Source: Mollicutes bacterium
GTDB taxonomy: Bacteria; Bacillota_I; Bacilli_A; RF39; UBA660
Length of the DNA stretch: 6,903 bases
Assembly: GCA_003566505.1 (NCBI GenBank)
Contig: PXDA01000002.1
Span: forward strand, 1 to 6,903
Reading direction: 5' to 3'
The translations under genes were made by a program, and so were the position numbers. The stretch's first letter is position 1. Every line of letters starts with the position of its first letter. The notes beneath the pieces are model-generated. The model was given only the letters and a program-made list of their open reading frames with translations, made no database searches and was not told where the DNA came from. Positions 6,008 through 6,903 of this stretch are shown in pieces.

Positions 6008-6781
6008 ATGACTGAAAAATATCAAAAATTAGTGCGGTTTAATAAAATAATGGGGGTGTTTCATTTAATTCAAGCCATTATTATGCTGGTTTTGGCAACG
6101 TCTGTTATTCAACAAATAACAGAGTTTTCGCCAACAATTATTCAATCTTATTTGACTTATGATTTTCAAACTGAGGCATTGGTATCAGAGACACGCAATT
6201 TGTTTGAACTACCGTTTGGCATTTTAGTAGCATCATTTTTATTTATATCGGCATTTGCTCATTTCTTAATTGTCTATAAAAAAGATGAATATATAGCGGG
6301 ACTGAAAAACAATATTAATAAGTACCGGTGGTATGAATATGCCCTTTCTTCATCAATTATGATTGTTTTAATTGCGACATTATTTGGTGTGTTTGAATTA
6401 ACAGCATTAATTTTAATTTTTGTGGTAAATGCCTTGATGAATATATTTGGATTAGTGATGGAACAAATGAACCAAAAAAAAGAAGATGTCAATTGGCAGC
6501 CTTTCATTTGGGGTTCAGTAGCTGGGATAACCCCTTGGATTGTAATTTTAATTTACATGTTTAGTAGTGGTAATTTTGATATGGTACCTTGGTTTGTTTG
6601 GGCGATAGTTGGCACATATTTTGTTGCTTTTAATACTTTTCCAGTTAATATGATTTTGCAGTATAAAAAAGTGGGGAAGTGGTATGACTATTTATATGGT
6701 GAACGTGTGTATATTATTCTTAGTTTAGTAGCCAAATCAGTTTTGGCTTGGCTAGTGTTGTTTGGTGCTATGCAGCCATAA
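6008..6781 (+). CDS. Heliorhodopsin
   Basis: A 257-residue seven-helix retinal protein of the heliorhodopsin family, distinct from type-1 rhodopsins and inserted with the N-terminus inside the cell. Helices lie near 11-33, 66-90, 106-128, 131-153, 163-186, 191-219 and 231-254, with the long outer loop between helices 1 and 2 (34-65) typical of the family. Key residues, matched from memory to heliorhodopsin 48C12, are K243 in LSLVAKSVLAW (retinal Schiff base), E110 in RWYEYALSSS (counterion), S115, S239, and H19 (GVFHLIQ) and H85 (SAFAHF) near the retinal pocket. LQYKKVGKW and YGERVYI before helix 7 are also family-typical. Known members do not pump ions, have slow photocycles and are proposed sensors or regulators; the function here is unknown. 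AAAGGAGG (5995-6002) is a strong ribosome site five bases before the ATG. The gene may be served by the promoter at 5840 and by readthrough from the TIM-barrel gene. It ends before a clear terminator. No retinal-synthesis gene is in the window. Confidence 0.95.
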   Translation: MTEKYQKLVRFNKIMGVFHLIQAIIMLVLATSVIQQITEFSPTIIQSYLTYDFQTEALVSETRNLFELPFGILVASFLFISAFAHFLIVYKKDEYIAGLKNNINKYRWYEYALSSSIMIVLIATLFGVFELTALILIFVVNALMNIFGLVMEQMNQKKEDVNWQPFIWGSVAGITPWIVILIYMFSSGNFDMVPWFVWAIVGTYFVAFNTFPVNMILQYKKVGKWYDYLYGERVYIILSLVAKSVLAWLVLFGAMQP

Positions 6782-6799
6782 AAAAGTGTAAAGTAGTAG

Positions 6800-6828
6800 A
6801 AAAAAGTCTTTCAAAAAGGCTTTTTTTT
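6800..6828 (+). terminator. Rho-independent terminator after heliorhodopsin
   Basis: AAAAAAGTCTTT (6800-6811) pairs with AAAGGCTTTTTT (6815-6826) as a 12-pair stem with one G-T wobble and a three-base loop, and the T run continues to 6828. It lies 18 bases after the heliorhodopsin stop and ends that transcription unit. Confidence 0.8.
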
Positions 6829-6838
6829 GCTTGGTTTA

Positions 6839-6847
6839 TGCTATAAT
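6839..6847 (+). promoter_or_regulatory. Extended -10 promoter of the gene leaving the window
   Basis: TGCTATAAT is another perfect extended -10 element, directly after the terminator T run and with no evident -35. The predicted start near 6854 gives a leader of about 22 bases. Confidence 0.7.
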
Positions 6848-6875
6848 GTAAATAATAATAGGAGGAAGAATATCT

Positions 6876-6903
6876 ATGAAAAAGAAATTGTTTTTTGTCA
6901 AAA
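6876..6903 (+). CDS. Start of a gene cut off by the window end
   Basis: The ATG at 6876 follows AGGAGG (6860-6865) by ten bases and a clear promoter. Only nine codons are visible, MKKKLFFVK. Three lysines and then hydrophobic residues are compatible with the beginning of a signal peptide or a membrane protein, but nothing more can be said. It forms a separate transcription unit from the heliorhodopsin. Confidence 0.6.

Noticed and set aside
6274..6507. 77-residue minus-strand open frame inside the heliorhodopsin gene
   Set aside because: It is antisense to a gene with clear family motifs and has no ribosome site.
407..6781. Absence of TGA stop codons in the six completed main genes, suggesting TGA might encode tryptophan as in mycoplasmas
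   Set aside because: The long frames read through in the standard code with many TGG tryptophans and keep intact family motifs; TAA/TAG preference is expected at low GC.
1..6903. Mobile elements, CRISPR arrays, tRNA or rRNA genes
   Set aside because: No transposase, terminal repeats, regularly spaced repeats or recognisable structural RNA was seen on either strand.

Overview
The window is strongly AT-rich. It has Shine-Dalgarno sequences before every gene whose start is visible, GTG as well as ATG starts, Gram-positive-type lipoprotein and ABC-exporter genes, and extended -10 promoters (TGnTATAAT). All six completed main genes end in TAA or TAG, yet their tryptophans are TGG and the frames run full length, so the standard bacterial code applies. 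This points to a low-GC monoderm bacterium of the Bacillota or a standard-code Mycoplasmatota relative (for example Izemoplasma/Acholeplasma-like). I cannot fix the lineage from the sequence alone.

Layout: (1) 1-306, minus strand, N-terminal part of an unrecognised protein, divergent from (2) 407-1447, plus strand, a class II-type histone deacetylase/acetylpolyamine amidohydrolase homologue with a complete zinc site. (3) 1513-2400 and 2393-3997 are an ABC exporter operon, ATPase plus 12-helix permease, overlapping by 8 bases and resembling exporters annotated for polyketide antibiotics. (4) A hairpin at 4008-4037 separates this operon from the convergent 4050-4910 minus-strand gene, a lipoprotein with an OB-fold-like N-terminal half. 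(5) Divergent from it, 5041-5835 encodes a xylose-isomerase/endonuclease IV-like TIM barrel. (6) After a leader that may hold a tiny, possibly frameshifted membrane-peptide gene, 6008-6781 encodes a heliorhodopsin, followed by a good rho-independent terminator. (7) A new gene begins at 6876 and leaves the window.

The most notable item is the heliorhodopsin. This retinal-binding seven-helix protein has inverted topology and, in known members, no ion pumping. It carries the Schiff-base lysine (K243), the counterion glutamate (E110) and the histidines expected near the retinal. No terminator is visible between it and the metal-dependent TIM-barrel gene upstream, so the two may be partly co-transcribed. 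The TIM barrel keeps several motifs that are metal ligands in endonuclease IV. That makes a light-sensing/DNA-repair or light-sensing/sugar-metabolism unit a testable idea, not a conclusion. The deacetylase and the ABC exporter have their own promoters and show no evident link to the rhodopsin.

Two starts differ from the longest open frame. The lipoprotein is best started at 4910 (not 4928) and the TIM barrel at 5041 (not 5011), because in both cases the promoter -10 box lies at or just before the longer start and an ideal Shine-Dalgarno precedes the shorter one. No gene-free stretch exceeds 300 bases. The longest is 5836-6007.
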